This document shows positions 51,888 to 61,559 of a DNA stretch of 64,000 bases, one piece after another. Each line of letters opens with the position of its first letter. The stretch's first letter is position 1. This DNA is from Kaistella yonginensis (lineage in GTDB: Bacteria > Bacteroidota > Bacteroidia > Flavobacteriales > Weeksellaceae). Below the pieces are notes generated by a model. That model was given only the letters and a program-made list of their open reading frames with translations, ran no database searches and was not told the DNA's origin. Where the stretch lies: the NCBI RefSeq assembly GCF_030409525.1, contig NZ_JAUFQB010000010.1, forward strand, positions 149,539 through 213,538, written 5' to 3'. The position numbers and the translations under genes were made by a program.

Positions 51888-53471
51888 TTAATTCACCCAA
51901 CCTAGTGGATCGACGGGATTACTGCCATTCCAAATCTGAAAATCCAAAGTATAACTGCCATCGAAATCTGCTCCAATTACACCCATTGAGGTTCCTGCTG
52001 AAACTTGCTGATTAGCGGAAACCATTGTGCTGGAAAGATTTGCATAGATGGTGAAATAATCTCCATGTTTTACAATCACAGTTTTAGAACCATCTGCCGA
52101 TGCGATTACACGAGAAACTGTTCCAGGCGCTATACATTTTGCAACCGTACCTTTAGGAACAGCAATTTTTACGCCGTTATTTTCTTCCACAATGTTTTTG
52201 AAAACAGGGTGAGGCTGTCGTCCAAATCTGTGGGTTATTGTACCGTAAGCGGGCATGCCCATTTTTCCACGGTTTGCCGCAAAATTGTTGCCCACGGCAG
52301 TCGAGACGCCAAAATTCGTCATTGCTTTGGTTTCTGCTGCTTTCTTTTCGTCGTTATTTTTCTTCACCATTGTCGCTTCGGCGGCTTTGGCTTCGGCGGC
52401 TCGATCAGCAGCTGCTTTAGCATTGGATGCTGCTATTGCTGCGTCTTTTGCTGCTGCGATTCTTCGCGCTTCCGCTTTTTCAGCTTCCGCTGCTTTTTTA
52501 GAATCTTCTGTCTTTTTTGCGTCTGCGGTTGCTGCTAGTTTAGCTTTCTCAGTCTCTTCCGCTGCTTTTCGGTCAGATATTTCTTTTAGTCTTCTGGCTT
52601 CATCATCAGCCTTCTTTTTTTCTAAAGTCAAGGCTTCAATTCGTGCTTTGTTTTCTGCTTCAATTTTTGCCTTTTCTTTATCTGCTGCTATTTTTGCCAA
52701 GCGAATTTTCTCGGCTTCTTCTTTTTTCCTTTCCTCGTCTTTTGCTTTGGCAAGTCTAATTTCCTCTGCAATAATCGATCGAATCTGACCTTCTAATTTT
52801 TTAGATTCTGCTTGTTTTTGTTTAAGTTCTCCTGTAAGTTGAACTTCATTTTTCTTAAATTCTTCTAAAAGCATTTGCTTTGTTTTCTTCTCTGCTTCAA
52901 TGGTCAAGAGATCTTTTTGTTGATTAGAGAGAATCATTTCTTTATCCTTTACCGATTTCTGCTTTAAAGAAATATTTTCTTGAAGAACTTTCGCAGCTGT
53001 TGAAATTTCTGCCGCTTTTTTATCTTGATAATTGGAGTAATCCTTTAAATATTGAATTCTTCTGAGCGCTTCGCCCAAATTTTTTGCGGATAAAATGAAG
53101 GTTACTTTATTCTGTGATCCTTTATTTTTATAAGCTTTTACTAATACTTCTGCGTAATTTTTTCGCAAAACCGCAAGCTCTCTATTTTGACGATTAATTT
53201 CCAATTGTCGCAAATAGATTTCATCTTCTATAAACCGCTTTTCTTTTTGAGTGTTATTATAAACTTTCTCGCGAAGGACAATTTTCTTTTCAACTTCATT
53301 GAGGTAAGCAACAGACAGTTTAGACTGCTGTTGGGTTTTTGCCAAATTTGTATTGATTGCCGAAATTTGTTTTTTCAGTTCCGCATTCTGCTTTTGTAGT
53401 TGTTCCTTTTTCTGCGCAGAAAAAAAGCTGAATAGAAAAATCCCTATTAAAAAGCTAAATCGTTTAATCAT
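51888..53471 (-). CDS. EnvC-like murein hydrolase activator, M23 (LytM) domain
   Basis: 527 residues. Signal peptide (1-20), a long coiled coil (about 20-235), a Lys/Glu/Ala-rich low-complexity helix (about 235-375) and a C-terminal LytM domain (about 400-527). The LytM zinc ligands are incomplete: the first His remains in THRFGRQPHP, but the Asp is absent (NGVKIAVPKG) and the final HxH is YTLDFQIW. As with E. coli EnvC, this indicates a regulator that activates amidases rather than an active peptidase. It overlaps the DUF4292 gene by four bases. The Ala-rich stretch has an open antisense frame, a compositional artefact. Confidence 0.88.
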   Translation of the reverse strand: MIKRFSFLIGIFLFSFFSAQKKEQLQKQNAELKKQISAINTNLAKTQQQSKLSVAYLNEVEKKIVLREKVYNNTQKEKRFIEDEIYLRQLEINRQNRELAVLRKNYAEVLVKAYKNKGSQNKVTFILSAKNLGEALRRIQYLKDYSNYQDKKAAEISTAAKVLQENISLKQKSVKDKEMILSNQQKDLLTIEAEKKTKQMLLEEFKKNEVQLTGELKQKQAESKKLEGQIRSIIAEEIRLAKAKDEERKKEEAEKIRLAKIAADKEKAKIEAENKARIEALTLEKKKADDEARRLKEISDRKAAEETEKAKLAATADAKKTEDSKKAAEAEKAEARRIAAAKDAAIAASNAKAAADRAAEAKAAEATMVKKNNDEKKAAETKAMTNFGVSTAVGNNFAANRGKMGMPAYGTITHRFGRQPHPVFKNIVEENNGVKIAVPKGTVAKCIAPGTVSRVIASADGSKTVIVKHGDYFTIYANLSSTMVSANQQVSAGTSMGVIGADFDGSYTLDFQIWNGSNPVDPLGWVN

Positions 53472-54262
53472 TTAATTTCAGTTTTCGTATAATTATTGGG
53501 AACAGTGTAAGGTGCTTCCATTTTAGAACTGTCAAATTTCGTGTTTTCCAGTATAATTTGGCTGTTTTTTGACCCTTTTATCATTATTTTAACATTTTTT
53601 GGTAGGGCCGTATTTTCGAATTTTTCCCAGTTTGCATAGGAAACTTCCAGTTCATCAGGTGCATCTATTTTTTTTAATGCTACATTTTCCAAATCCATTT
53701 GGTCATTATAGGAAAGTGTTGCAGAATATTCTGAAACGTCTCCATTGCTCTGAAAACTCAAATTTTTCACCGAAGTTAAAACATAACCTTGTGCATTTTT
53801 AGTAAGTTTGAAATCTTTGTTGTTGACAGGAATAAATGTTTTTCCTAAGAGCAAATTTTGAAAGGCATTAAAATCGATAAAATCAACATTTAGTAGTGAA
53901 TTTAGGTACGTAAAATCAGATTCAATATAGGTTTTGTTTAATTTTTCATACCCTTTGATTCCTTCTGGGGTTGCAATTCCTCGTCCAACGTTTAAAAATA
54001 TGGCGGTCATATTGATCCAGACTTTTTGGTTTTTTTCAATATAGATTGTTGCATCCAGAGGTGGAATAAATTTACCGGTTTCAGCTGTGATTTTTGAATT
54101 GATTTTTAGGTGCTGAAAATCTGCTTCTTTGTTAATGGCATTAAAAAAAACTGCGGTTGAGGCTACCGGAGTATTGGTACTGATTGGGTTTTCAATCGCT
54201 GTTTTTGATTTACAAGAAATCAACATTATCATTAAAACCGGTACCAAAATATAATTTTTCAT
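53468..54262 (-). CDS. DUF4292 domain-containing lipoprotein
   Basis: 264 residues with a lipobox (LMIMLISC, Cys at about residue 17) and a LolA/LolB-like strand-rich domain: FQHLKINSKITAETGKFIPP, IYIEKNQKVWINMTAIFLNV and the C-terminal MEAPYTVPNNYTK. DUF4292 proteins are paired with EnvC-like genes in Bacteroidota, as here (4-bp overlap). A function in envelope lipid or lipoprotein handling is inferred from fold only. Confidence 0.88.
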   Translation of the reverse strand: MKNYILVPVLMIMLISCKSKTAIENPISTNTPVASTAVFFNAINKEADFQHLKINSKITAETGKFIPPLDATIYIEKNQKVWINMTAIFLNVGRGIATPEGIKGYEKLNKTYIESDFTYLNSLLNVDFIDFNAFQNLLLGKTFIPVNNKDFKLTKNAQGYVLTSVKNLSFQSNGDVSEYSATLSYNDQMDLENVALKKIDAPDELEVSYANWEKFENTALPKNVKIMIKGSKNSQIILENTKFDSSKMEAPYTVPNNYTKTEIK

Positions 54263-54358
54263 GTGCTTCTTGTTTAAACTTTATAGAAAAGTTTACAATA
54301 TTAACGCCAAACCCCACCAATTGTTTTGTGTGGTATTTAGAATTTTTACTATTGCAGT

Positions 54359-55387
54359 TTAATGATTTGCATCTTTAGAAAGAAAATCTAAAACAGAAAA
54401 ATCACCTAACGAGATTTCGCGGGCAACACCATAATATTGTGCGGAATTCCCAATCATTGAGTTGCTTAAGTTTCCGTGGTTAATGGTTGTATTTTCCTGG
54501 ATTAAGGAATTATCGATATTAGAATTGATGATTTTTGTGTTGTTTCCAATGGATACTCTGGGTCCGATTTTTGAATTTGATATTTCAACATTTTCGCCAA
54601 TAAAACACGGTGGTATAATCATGCAATTTTCAATTTTTGCCGATGCAGGGAATTGGGAAACATTTTCTCGTTCGTATTCCAAAACTTTTCCGTTCGTATC
54701 TACGGTCGCATTTTTATTTCCGCAATCCATCCAATCATCAACTTTTCCGAGGGAGAATTTTGCGCCTTTCTGACGAAGATTTTCTAAAGCAGTCGTTAAT
54801 TGATATTCTCCACCTGATTTAATATCATTCTGCATGATGTAATTGATTTCATCCATCAATTTTTCGGCAGAATTGAAATAGTAGATTCCAATAATGGCCA
54901 AATCTGAAACGAATGTGGTTGGTTTTTCTACGAAATCGGTAATGAAGCCGTAATCATCTAATTTTACCACACCAAATGCAGAAGGGTCTTCTACTTTTTT
55001 TACCCAAATCACACCATCTGAATTTTTATCTAATAAAAAATCTGCCTTAAATAAGGTATCAGCAAAAGCCACCACCACATTTCCCTGCATCGACTGTTCT
55101 GCGCATTTAATCGCATGTGCAGTTCCAAGTGGTTCATCTTGGGTGTAAACGGTTCCTTTCGCACCTAAACTTTCTGCAATCTGAATTAAGGAAGCTTCTA
55201 CTTCTGAGCCGAAATCCCCGATGATAAAAGCAATCTCGTCGATTTTCTCGCCTGCAACTTTGGTAATATCTTCCACGAGGCGTTGTACAATTGGCTTTCC
55301 TGCAATCGGAATTAGTGGTTTTGGAACGGTTAAAGTATGTGGTCTTAATCTAGAGCCGCGACCGGCCATGGGAACAATAATTTTCAT
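54359..55387 (-). CDS. Sugar-phosphate nucleotidyltransferase with left-handed beta-helix tail
   Basis: 342 residues. N-terminal nucleotidyltransferase domain (IIVPMAGRGSRLRPHTLTVP, then KPLIPIAGKPIV: the GxGxRL...KP motif) and a C-terminal hexapeptide-repeat helix (about 255-325, NSKIGPRVSIGNNTKIINSN). It makes an NDP-sugar for glycan synthesis. The closest annotation groups are glucose- or mannose-1-phosphate nucleotidyltransferases; the sugar is uncertain. It follows dut by 48 bp. Confidence 0.85.
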   Translation of the reverse strand: MKIIVPMAGRGSRLRPHTLTVPKPLIPIAGKPIVQRLVEDITKVAGEKIDEIAFIIGDFGSEVEASLIQIAESLGAKGTVYTQDEPLGTAHAIKCAEQSMQGNVVVAFADTLFKADFLLDKNSDGVIWVKKVEDPSAFGVVKLDDYGFITDFVEKPTTFVSDLAIIGIYYFNSAEKLMDEINYIMQNDIKSGGEYQLTTALENLRQKGAKFSLGKVDDWMDCGNKNATVDTNGKVLEYERENVSQFPASAKIENCMIIPPCFIGENVEISNSKIGPRVSIGNNTKIINSNIDNSLIQENTTINHGNLSNSMIGNSAQYYGVAREISLGDFSVLDFLSKDANH

Positions 55388-55435
55388 AGTTTTTCTACAA
55401 TTTTTCTTGGTGAAAATTCACCAAATTATTTCTGT

Positions 55436-55870
55436 TTATTTTTTAGAAGTACTTCCGAAACCGCCTTCACCACGATCTGTTTCATTGAGAGAACTCACTT
55501 TTTGCCAATCTGCTTTTTCATATTTTGCAATCACCATTTGTGCAATTCGATCGCCGTTTTTAATGACAAAATTCTCGGAGGACAAATTTACTAAAATTAC
55601 CCCAATTTCGCCACGGTAATCTGCATCGATGGTTCCGGGTGCATTTAAAACGGTAATTCCGTTTTTTATAGCAAGTCCACTTCTTGGTCGAATTTGTGCT
55701 TCAAAACCTTCTGAAAGCTCTAAAAATAATCCAGTCGGAATTAATTTTCTTTCTAAAGATTTTAAAGTGATGCTTTCTTCCAAATTTGCATACAAGTCCA
55801 TTCCCGCCGAAAGTTCGGTTTGGTATTTTGGTAACGGATGTTGTGATTTGTTGATAATTTTAATGTTCAT
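55436..55870 (-). CDS. dut: dUTP diphosphatase
   Basis: 144-residue trimeric dUTPase preventing uracil incorporation in DNA. The five conserved motifs are visible: [36 protein letters not shown] and [12 protein letters not shown]. It begins one base after the flippase stop, so it is translationally coupled to it. Confidence 0.96.
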   Translation of the reverse strand: MNIKIINKSQHPLPKYQTELSAGMDLYANLEESITLKSLERKLIPTGLFLELSEGFEAQIRPRSGLAIKNGITVLNAPGTIDADYRGEIGVILVNLSSENFVIKNGDRIAQMVIAKYEKADWQKVSSLNETDRGEGGFGSTSKK

Positions 55871-55871
55871 G

Positions 55872-57323
55872 TCAGGCTTTTCTTATTTTTCTTAAAGTAT
55901 CTTTTTCAAAGTAAATAACAATGGCTAAAAATAGTAATAATAATGAGTTTCCAACGAGTAAATTACCATCAAGCACGTAGTAGGAAACGACCGAAAACAG
56001 AATGCTTAAACTCAAATAACCAATAATTTTCTTCATGTGATAAGGAACCGGATAAAAATATTGCCCCAAGAAATAGGAGACGGTCATCATTGAGAAATAG
56101 CTTAAAAAAGTTCCCCAAGTCGATGCCCAATATCCATAAGTTGGAATAAAATAAATATTAACTGCAATGGTTACGGCAGCTCCGAGAACTGAGATATACG
56201 CGCCGAAAATGGTTTTATCAGAAAGTTTATACCAAACCGACATATTCAAATAAATTCCCAAAAAAACGGCTGCGATTAAAACAATCGGGACAATCGGAAT
56301 ACCTTCGTTGTAAGCTGGGTTTGAGAGATAAAGTTCGGCCAACCAATTTAAATTAACACATAAAGCTAATAAAATAATACAATTCACAATGACGAACATG
56401 TCCATCAATTTCGCATAAGATTGACCAGAATTTTCGTTTTTAGCATGCGAAAAAAAGAAGGGTTCAATTCCTAAAAGATAGGCTTGTCGGAAAAGAGTAA
56501 GGAAGGTGACAATCTTGCAAACTGCCCCATAAATTGCCATTTGTCGCATATTTGTTCCCTCAGGAAGAAGGTATTTAAGAAATTGTCGATCCATGGTTTC
56601 ATTAATGACTCCAGCAAGCCCAGCAATCGTAATTGGCCAAGAATATGCCATCATTTTTTTCCAGAGATTCCAGTCGAAAGAAGAAATTCTCACTGATTTT
56701 ATTTCTTCAGCTAGCAATATAAATGTTACTGCACTGGCAACCAAGTTTGCTACAAAGACGTATCCGATTCCAAACTCTTTATTGTATTCAAGGCTCAAAA
56801 ATCCACGGCCTCCTAATCGTGGTAAAATCACGATGAAAAATAAAACTAAAAGAAAATTAATAATTCCATTAATGATTTTGATAATCGCAAATTTTTTCGG
56901 CCTTCCTGTTTTTCTTAAAATAACAAAAGGCATTGTTGAAAGCCCATCTAGCCCTAAAACAAAAAGCATCATCGTGAGAAGGTTGATTTCATTGGGAGTT
57001 TTGAACGCAATGGCTAAATCTTGTCGAAAAATAAAACTAAAAATCATGAACAAAATAGACGCCGCTAAAACGCTTAACGTCGCCGTTGAAATTAATTTTC
57101 CGCTGTTTTCTTCCTTTTCTGCAAAGCGGAAAAAGGTGGTTTCCATTCCGTGTGAAAGTAAAACGATGATAATACCGGCAACCGAATAAAAGTCGATAAA
57201 CGGAGCCAGTGATTCTGGCCCGAAGGCGTTGGTAACAAACGGACTTATTATAAAAGGGAATAACCGAATGACCACCGTACTTAATCCGTAAATAGCCGTT
57301 TGCCCCAATAATTTTTTATACAA
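55872..57323 (-). CDS. Wzx-type oligosaccharide flippase family protein
   Basis: 483 residues with about 14 membrane helices (MOP superfamily, polysaccharide flippase branch). The N-terminus [20 protein letters not shown] is typical, and the start codon that gives it is TTG (57321-57323) with no in-frame ATG nearby. Such proteins flip lipid-linked sugar units. It is the only flippase candidate in the window and could serve the exopolysaccharide cluster 30 kb away. Preceded by a TATCTTTG promoter box. Confidence 0.85.
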   Translation of the reverse strand: MYKKLLGQTAIYGLSTVVIRLFPFIISPFVTNAFGPESLAPFIDFYSVAGIIIVLLSHGMETTFFRFAEKEENSGKLISTATLSVLAASILFMIFSFIFRQDLAIAFKTPNEINLLTMMLFVLGLDGLSTMPFVILRKTGRPKKFAIIKIINGIINFLLVLFFIVILPRLGGRGFLSLEYNKEFGIGYVFVANLVASAVTFILLAEEIKSVRISSFDWNLWKKMMAYSWPITIAGLAGVINETMDRQFLKYLLPEGTNMRQMAIYGAVCKIVTFLTLFRQAYLLGIEPFFFSHAKNENSGQSYAKLMDMFVIVNCIILLALCVNLNWLAELYLSNPAYNEGIPIVPIVLIAAVFLGIYLNMSVWYKLSDKTIFGAYISVLGAAVTIAVNIYFIPTYGYWASTWGTFLSYFSMMTVSYFLGQYFYPVPYHMKKIIGYLSLSILFSVVSYYVLDGNLLVGNSLLLLFLAIVIYFEKDTLRKIRKA

Positions 57324-57339
57324 AGTGTAGAAATTTTCA

Positions 57340-57347
57340 CAAAGATA
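57340..57347 (-). promoter_or_regulatory. TAnnTTTG -7 box for the flippase-dut run
   Basis: TATCTTTG on the minus strand, 16 bp before the TTG start codon at 57323, supporting that start. Confidence 0.5.
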
Positions 57348-57395
57348 AATATTTAGATTTGAGATAGGTGATTATAAAATGGTGAAATTTTTGTT

Positions 57396-57403
57396 TAAAT
57401 TTG
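57396..57403 (+). promoter_or_regulatory. TAnnTTTG -7 box for the dihydroorotase gene
   Basis: TAAATTTG, 70 bp before the ATG at 57474, divergent from the flippase promoter. Confidence 0.4.
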
Positions 57404-57473
57404 TCTAAATGGTTTCTATATAAAAAAAACGCTACCACAAGCTATTGTCTATCAATTCTCAATCTCTTTCTAA

Positions 57474-58817
57474 ATGAAAATACTAATAAAAAATGCAACC
57501 ATCATTAATGAAAATCAAATTTTTGAAAGTGATTTACTCATCGAAAATGATGTGATTTCTAAAATTGAAAAAAATATTTCTGAGGAAGATGTAGATCAAA
57601 TTATCGATGCTTCTGGGAAACATCTTCTCCCTGGAATTATCGACGATCAGGTGCATTTTCGTGAACCGGGTCTAACCTGGAAAGGCGATATCGAAACTGA
57701 ATCCAAGGCAGCAGTTGCAGGCGGAGTAACAAGTTTCATGGAGCAACCCAACACCGTTCCGAATGCGGTAACCCAGGAATTGTTGGAAGAGAAGTATAGC
57801 ATTGCCGCCGAGAAATCATTTGCTAATTATTCCTTTATGATGGGCGGTACAAATGATAATTTGGAAGAGGTTTTGAAAACCAATCCAAGAAATGTGGCAG
57901 GGATCAAATTGTTTTTAGGTTCATCTACGGGGAATATGTTGGTAGACGATCCCGAAACTTTAGAAAAGATTTTTAGCAGTACAAAAATGCTTATTGCAGT
58001 ACATTGTGAAGACGAGGCGACCATTAGAAAAAACACCGAATTAGCAAAAGAAAAGTATGGTGATGATATTCCGGTGGATCTACATCATCTAATCAGAAGT
58101 GAGGAAGCTTGTTTTATTTCTTCCTCAAAAGCAGTTGAACTTGCTGAAAAAACTGGAGCGAGATTGCATATTTTCCATATTTCTACAGCGAAAGAAACGG
58201 AACTATTTAGGAACGACATTCCTTTAAAGGATAAAAAAATCACCGCTGAGGTTTGTGTTCATCATCTCACTTTTACCAATGACGATTATGAATTCAAAGG
58301 CAATTTCATTAAATGGAATCCTGCGGTAAAAACGCAAAAAGATAAAGATGGTCTTTGGAAAGCAGTTTTAGATAACCGGATTGATGTGATTGCTACCGAT
58401 CACGCACCACATACTTTAGCGGAGAAATCACAGAAATATTTGCAAGCGCCATCTGGCGGTCCCTTGGTTCAACACTCTTTGAATGTGATGCTCGAAAGCT
58501 TTAGGAATAATAAAATTTCTTTAGAAAAAATTGTGGAAAAAATGTGTCATAATCCTGCGATTCTTTTTCAAATTGAAAAGCGTGGATTCATCAAAGAAGG
58601 GTATAAAGCTGATTTGGTCTTGGTTGATTTAAATGAGAGTTACACGGTTTCCAAGGCTAATATTTTGTACAAGTGTGGTTGGAGTCCGCTGGAAGGAACA
58701 GTATTTCATTCGAAAATCACGCATACTTTTGTAAATGGATTTCTCGCTTTTGAAAATGGAAATTTTTCAACTGAGAAACGTGGCGAGCGTTTACTTTTTG
58801 ACCGTAATAAAGAGTAA
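57474..58817 (+). CDS. pyrC: Dihydroorotase
   Basis: 447-residue amidohydrolase closing the pyrimidine ring (carbamoyl-aspartate to dihydroorotate). Motifs: LPGIIDDQVHFREPGLTWKG, GIKLFLGSSTGNM (the metal-bridging Lys), VHCEDE, LHIFHIST and IATDHAPHT (catalytic Asp). The first metal His of HxH reads Gln here (DDQVH). I believe this is common in flavobacterial enzymes, but it could affect metal content. Monocistronic. Confidence 0.9.
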   Translation: MKILIKNATIINENQIFESDLLIENDVISKIEKNISEEDVDQIIDASGKHLLPGIIDDQVHFREPGLTWKGDIETESKAAVAGGVTSFMEQPNTVPNAVTQELLEEKYSIAAEKSFANYSFMMGGTNDNLEEVLKTNPRNVAGIKLFLGSSTGNMLVDDPETLEKIFSSTKMLIAVHCEDEATIRKNTELAKEKYGDDIPVDLHHLIRSEEACFISSSKAVELAEKTGARLHIFHISTAKETELFRNDIPLKDKKITAEVCVHHLTFTNDDYEFKGNFIKWNPAVKTQKDKDGLWKAVLDNRIDVIATDHAPHTLAEKSQKYLQAPSGGPLVQHSLNVMLESFRNNKISLEKIVEKMCHNPAILFQIEKRGFIKEGYKADLVLVDLNESYTVSKANILYKCGWSPLEGTVFHSKITHTFVNGFLAFENGNFSTEKRGERLLFDRNKE

Positions 58818-58870
58818 CGAAGATCGCTATTAACCTTAAATCCTGTCTACATTTGATATGCAGAATTATT

Positions 58871-58891
58871 GGCGCTCGCTTCGCTCGCGCC
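58871..58891. repeat. GC-rich palindromic element
   Basis: A 21-bp near-perfect palindrome, GGCGC...GCGCC with TCGCTTCGCTC at its centre, in an otherwise AT-rich 154-bp gap. It looks like a small REP-type intergenic repeat or a hairpin in the mRNA. I did not see another copy, though a full search was not possible. Confidence 0.5.
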
Positions 58892-58971
58892 TTCTCTTAT
58901 TTTTATTCCAAGCATAACTTTTCGTAACTTTCATCCAGCTATTTCACTTAAATTTACAAAAAGATTAAAAA

Positions 58972-59853
58972 ATGAACATGTACATGCAACCGATGCTCAA
59001 AGAAGATGCATTAAAAAATAAAGTAGCCGTTGTGACTGGCGGTGGGAGTGGACTCGGAAAAGCCATGACCAAATATTTTCTCCAGTTAGGAGCTAAAGTG
59101 GTCATTACTTCGCGAAATCTGGAAAAACTGCAGCAAACAGCAAAAGAACTTGAAGAGGAAACAGGAGGAAAAGTTTTGTGCGTTGCGTGTGATGTAAGAA
59201 ACTGGGAAGAAGTAGAGGCAATGAAAGATGCGGCGGTAAAAGAATTCGGACAAATCGATATTCTTTTAAACAATGCTGCCGGCAATTTTATCTCACCCAC
59301 CGAAAGATTGACGCATTCCGCATTTGATTCTATTTTAGATATTGTTTTAAAAGGAACAAAAAATTGCACGCTTTCCATCGGAAAATATTGGATTGATAAT
59401 AAAGTTCCCGGAACGGTTCTGAATATAGTGACTACTTATGCATGGACTGGTTCTGCCTATGTTGTTCCGTCTGCTTGCGCGAAAGCTGGCGTTCTTGCAA
59501 TGACGCGAAGTTTAGCGGTAGAATGGGCGAAATACAATATTCGTTTCAACGCAATTGCACCGGGCCCATTTCCTACAAAAGGAGCGTGGGAAAGACTTTT
59601 ACCTGGAGATTTGGCTGAAAAATTCGATATGCGTAAAAAAGTTCCCTTGAGAAGAGTCGGTGAACATCAAGAATTGGCAAATCTTGCGGCCTATTTGGTT
59701 TCAGAATATTCTGCTTATATGAATGGAGAAGTAGTAACGATTGACGGTGGTGAATGGTTACAAGGAGCCGGAGAATTTAATATGCTCGAAGAAATTCCGC
59801 AGGAAATGTGGGATATGCTGGAGTCGATGATTAAAGCGAAAAAGTCTAATTAA
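58972..59853 (+). CDS. SDR family oxidoreductase, 2,4-dienoyl-CoA reductase-like
   Basis: 293 residues. Rossmann motif VAVVTGGGSGLGKAMTKYF, NNAAGNFISPTERL, and the PSACAKAGVLAMTRSLAVEW region where classical SDRs have YxxxK. The Tyr position is Ser and only the Lys is kept, as in 2,4-dienoyl-CoA reductases. C-terminal NGEVVTIDGGEWL. This points to auxiliary beta-oxidation of unsaturated fatty acyl-CoA; other beta-oxidation genes are not adjacent. Followed by a strong terminator. Confidence 0.88.
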   Translation: MNMYMQPMLKEDALKNKVAVVTGGGSGLGKAMTKYFLQLGAKVVITSRNLEKLQQTAKELEEETGGKVLCVACDVRNWEEVEAMKDAAVKEFGQIDILLNNAAGNFISPTERLTHSAFDSILDIVLKGTKNCTLSIGKYWIDNKVPGTVLNIVTTYAWTGSAYVVPSACAKAGVLAMTRSLAVEWAKYNIRFNAIAPGPFPTKGAWERLLPGDLAEKFDMRKKVPLRRVGEHQELANLAAYLVSEYSAYMNGEVVTIDGGEWLQGAGEFNMLEEIPQEMWDMLESMIKAKKSN

Positions 59854-59869
59854 TTTTTAATTTAAATAC

Positions 59870-59906
59870 AAAAGCTCAATATTTTTCTACATATTGAGCT
59901 TTTTTG
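59870..59906 (+). terminator. Intrinsic terminator after the SDR gene
   Basis: A perfect 13-bp stem (59870-59882 with 59891-59903), an 8-base loop and a T run. Confidence 0.9.
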
Positions 59907-60006
59907 TCTTTCCAGACCATATTTTCATCGCATGAAAACTTTCAATTTTTTATTGATTAAATTTAGCGTTGTAAAATAAACGATAAATTAATTTCCTTCC
60001 GTATAA

Positions 60007-61554
60007 ATGAAACCAGCGATAAACCAAAATCTCCTCGTAAACGAAATCTTCGCAGAATGTTCTGATGCTGTTTTGATGGTGGATTCAATTGGTGAAATCC
60101 ACTTCTTCAATGCTGCTTTTGAAGAATTATTAAAATATGAAAAAGGAGAATTAAAGGAAAAAAAAATTCAAAACCTTATTAAGGAAGAACTTCCAAATTT
60201 TTCTAAAAAGGATACAATTGCCTTTAAACTTGATCCAGAAGAAGAATTTACCGGAATCAATAAATATGGTGCCTTCATTCGTCTCAAAGTAAAATCGAAG
60301 AAAATTAGTTTCGAGGAAACAGAGTTGTATGTGTACTTCTTCAAAAATAGGTATGCAGCTACTGAAGAATTGGAAGATGTAAAAATAGAAAACGAAGCGC
60401 TTCGAAAAACTCAATTGAATTTAGAAAAATTGGTCAATGATCAAATTTTAATTACAAAACTTGCTGAACGTGAAGCGATTACAAGTAAAAACATTTCTTC
60501 GCAAATTGCTAGAAATTTTCCCAACGGATTTATTTTAGTTCTGAATAAAGAAACTGAAGTTTTGTTTGCAGAAGGAGATGCCATCAGCCAGCTGGGCTTA
60601 AATATGGTTTTAAAAGAAGGAACTATTCTGAATAAATCAACTTTTTTTAGCGAGGAAAGAAAAGCCAGAATTGTAAAGAAAATCAACCGAACACTTTCAG
60701 GCGATCATCTTTCTTTTGAAGTAATATATAAAGACCGATATTTCGCCGTAAACACCGCTCCGTTACGCGATACTCAACAACAAATAAATAGTGTGGTAGC
60801 TGTTTATAATGATATTTCAAAGCAAAAAGAAGTGGAGTTTAGTATTCAGAATGCTTTAAAAAAGGAACAAGAATTAAATGATTTGAAATCCAGGTTTATC
60901 TCGGTGGCATCGCATGAATTTAGAACACCATTGAGCGCCATTCTTACTTCTGCAATTTTGATTGGCAAGAGAAATGGAGCAGACGAAAAAGAAAAAAGAG
61001 AGAAATATTTGGCGCAAATTGAAAGAAATGTGCAAAATCTTACCATTATTTTAAATGACTTTTTGTCTTTGGGCAAATTGGATGAAGGAAAAGTAGCGGC
61101 AATAAAAGAACGGTTTGATTTGATTGCTTATGTAAAATTATTAATCAAAGAAAATAACATCAATTTAAAAAAGGAACAATCCATCAATTTCAATAGTTCT
61201 TTTCAAGAAATTTTTGTGAATATGGATGCGAAATTATTAAATCATATCCTCAATAATTTGTTGTCAAATGCCTCAAAATATTCTTCGGAATCTTCAATAA
61301 TCGATTTTAAAATAGGGAAAAAGAACGAAAATGTATTGCTTCAAATCAGCGATTACGGAATAGGAATTCCTGTAGATGATCAAAAATATTTATTTGATCG
61401 ATTTTTCCGTACCAAAAACGCTGCGAATATTGAAGGAACAGGATTAGGTTTGAATATCGTAAAACAATACACCGATTTGATGGGTGGAACCGTAACTTTT
61501 GAAAGTATAGAAAACGAAGGCACCACTTTTTGGGTAGAACTTCCAATGGATTAA
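60007..61554 (+). CDS. PAS-domain sensor histidine kinase
   Basis: 515 residues, no membrane helices, so cytoplasmic. A first PAS domain (about 10-110, MVDSIGEIHFFNAAFEELL), a coiled coil (about 115-150), a second PAS-like domain (about 165-275) and a HisKA/HATPase core. The phospho-acceptor is H303 in VASHEFRTPLSAIL. N-box NHILNNLLSNASKYS, G1 DYGIGIP, F-box FDRFFRTKNA and G2 EGTGLGLNIVK are all intact. Cytoplasmic PAS kinases often sense redox state or small ligands; no cofactor Cys or His is obvious. The response regulator gene starts five bases after its stop. Confidence 0.93.
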   Translation: MKPAINQNLLVNEIFAECSDAVLMVDSIGEIHFFNAAFEELLKYEKGELKEKKIQNLIKEELPNFSKKDTIAFKLDPEEEFTGINKYGAFIRLKVKSKKISFEETELYVYFFKNRYAATEELEDVKIENEALRKTQLNLEKLVNDQILITKLAEREAITSKNISSQIARNFPNGFILVLNKETEVLFAEGDAISQLGLNMVLKEGTILNKSTFFSEERKARIVKKINRTLSGDHLSFEVIYKDRYFAVNTAPLRDTQQQINSVVAVYNDISKQKEVEFSIQNALKKEQELNDLKSRFISVASHEFRTPLSAILTSAILIGKRNGADEKEKREKYLAQIERNVQNLTIILNDFLSLGKLDEGKVAAIKERFDLIAYVKLLIKENNINLKKEQSINFNSSFQEIFVNMDAKLLNHILNNLLSNASKYSSESSIIDFKIGKKNENVLLQISDYGIGIPVDDQKYLFDRFFRTKNAANIEGTGLGLNIVKQYTDLMGGTVTFESIENEGTTFWVELPMD

Positions 61555-61559
61555 AAATC

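Noticed and set aside
52005..52788. Long open frames antisense to the EnvC-like gene
   Set aside because: They arise from the Ala/Lys/Glu-rich codon composition of the sense strand; the products are Ser/Ala/Phe/Cys-rich and unlike any protein.
58871..58891. Rho-independent terminator for pyrC
   Set aside because: The hairpin is GC-rich but has no T run directly after it.
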